Positions 21,758 to 22,131 of a stretch of DNA of 22,131 nucleotides are shown one piece after another. The DNA is taken from IMG/VR virus record IMGVR_UViG_3300017764_000133, positions 1 to 22,131 of that record, one strand, 5' to 3'. The notes beneath the pieces were generated by a model that saw nothing but the letters and a program-made list of their open reading frames with translations, was not told the DNA's origin and did no database searches. The DNA is from a virus. Position numbers and translations under genes: made by a program. How positions within the stretch are numbered: position 1 is the stretch's first letter; each line of letters opens with the position of its first letter.

Positions 21758-22131
21758 ATGACACATATGCCAACAACCGCTACCTGGGTATACCAGGGAA
21801 GGGTTATAACATCAATAAAGGATATGCCAGAAGGAACTTATGGGTTTATCTATGAAGTTAGATATAAACCAACAGACGTAAGGTACATTGGTAAAAAAGT
21901 GCTTTATTTTGAAAGAAATAAAAGATTAGGCAAAAAAGCTTTAGCAGCACTTAGAGAAGAAAGATCAAAACAAGGACTAAGAGGTCGTGTTCCTATTAAA
22001 CAAAAAGTAATAACTGAATCTGATTGGAAGGATTATTTTGGATCCCAAAAAGAAATTGTTACATTATCCAAAAAAGATAATGCTGGTGAAAATTGGGAAA
22101 AACGTATATTACAATTTGTTCCTAACAAAAA
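21758..22131 (+). CDS. GIY-YIG-like nuclease family protein (3' end outside window)
   Basis: The start at 21758 lies 3 bases after the previous stop; an alternative Met is three codons later (21767). The 124 codons present contain TYGFIYEVRYKPTDVRYIGK (27-46), which fits the GIY-YIG pattern: F-I-Y at 30-32 and Y-I-G at 43-45 with 10 residues between. R53 sits about where the catalytic Arg of I-TevI-type enzymes falls. A second conserved-looking block, ESDWKDYFGSQKEI (87-100), and GENWEKRILQF near the break resemble uncharacterised phage proteins of this superfamily. The predicted activity is metal-dependent DNA cleavage. It could be a free-standing (Seg-like) homing endonuclease or a phage DNA-processing enzyme. 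The catalytic Glu cannot be assigned with the C-terminus missing. Confidence 0.6.
   Translation, partial: MTHMPTTATWVYQGRVITSIKDMPEGTYGFIYEVRYKPTDVRYIGKKVLYFERNKRLGKKALAALREERSKQGLRGRVPIKQKVITESDWKDYFGSQKEIVTLSKKDNAGENWEKRILQFVPNK

Overview
The window is a compact, AT-rich stretch in which every gene lies on the + strand and almost all of it is coding. It reads as the late structural (baseplate and tail) region of a T4-like contractile-tailed phage. The anchors are a gp55-like late sigma factor, a gp25-like and a gp6-like baseplate wedge protein, a gp5-like hub/spike protein, and a very large wedge/tail protein that carries a tail-protein-I-like segment. Almost no start codon has a Shine-Dalgarno sequence; the leaders are A/T-rich instead. 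That pattern is typical of Bacteroidota, so I infer a Bacteroidota host, probably marine flavobacteria-like. The family resemblances are to uncultured marine T4-like phages. The host is an inference, not something seen directly.

Layout. 1-1353: the tail end of an HD-hydrolase-like gene, a small membrane protein, and the late sigma factor. 1379-4685: a late operon with a small unknown protein, the gp5-like spike/hub protein, and a helical/proline-hinge/beta structural protein. 4716-18570: a second operon with a small amphipathic-helix protein, gp25, gp6, a DNRLRE-like structural protein, a coiled-coil protein, and the 2802-residue giant. 18643-21754: a third operon with a conserved structural protein and two paralogous tail proteins. 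21758-end: the start of a GIY-YIG-like nuclease gene.

Regulation. Only three gaps between genes exceed 12 bases, and each contains the same 10-mer, ATATTTATAA, just before a start codon. These are probably late promoters (compare T4 TATAAATA) read by the sigma factor encoded directly upstream of the first one. Other junctions are TAATG or ATGA overlaps or gaps of 2-12 bases, which suggests coupled translation.

Most interesting signal. A glycine-rich beta module with the core pattern G-x-G-Y-x-x-G-[ND] recurs in three proteins: the DNRLRE-like protein, the giant, and the second tail paralog. It appears to be inserted into the middle of otherwise recognisable folds: a split LamG/lectin-like domain, a jelly-roll-like domain, a C-terminal tail domain, and probably a split DNRLRE domain. 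It looks like a portable surface module grafted into loops of particle-surface proteins. The large intervals without other genes are interiors of long coding regions; no tRNA, CRISPR array, insertion sequence or clear terminator was seen.
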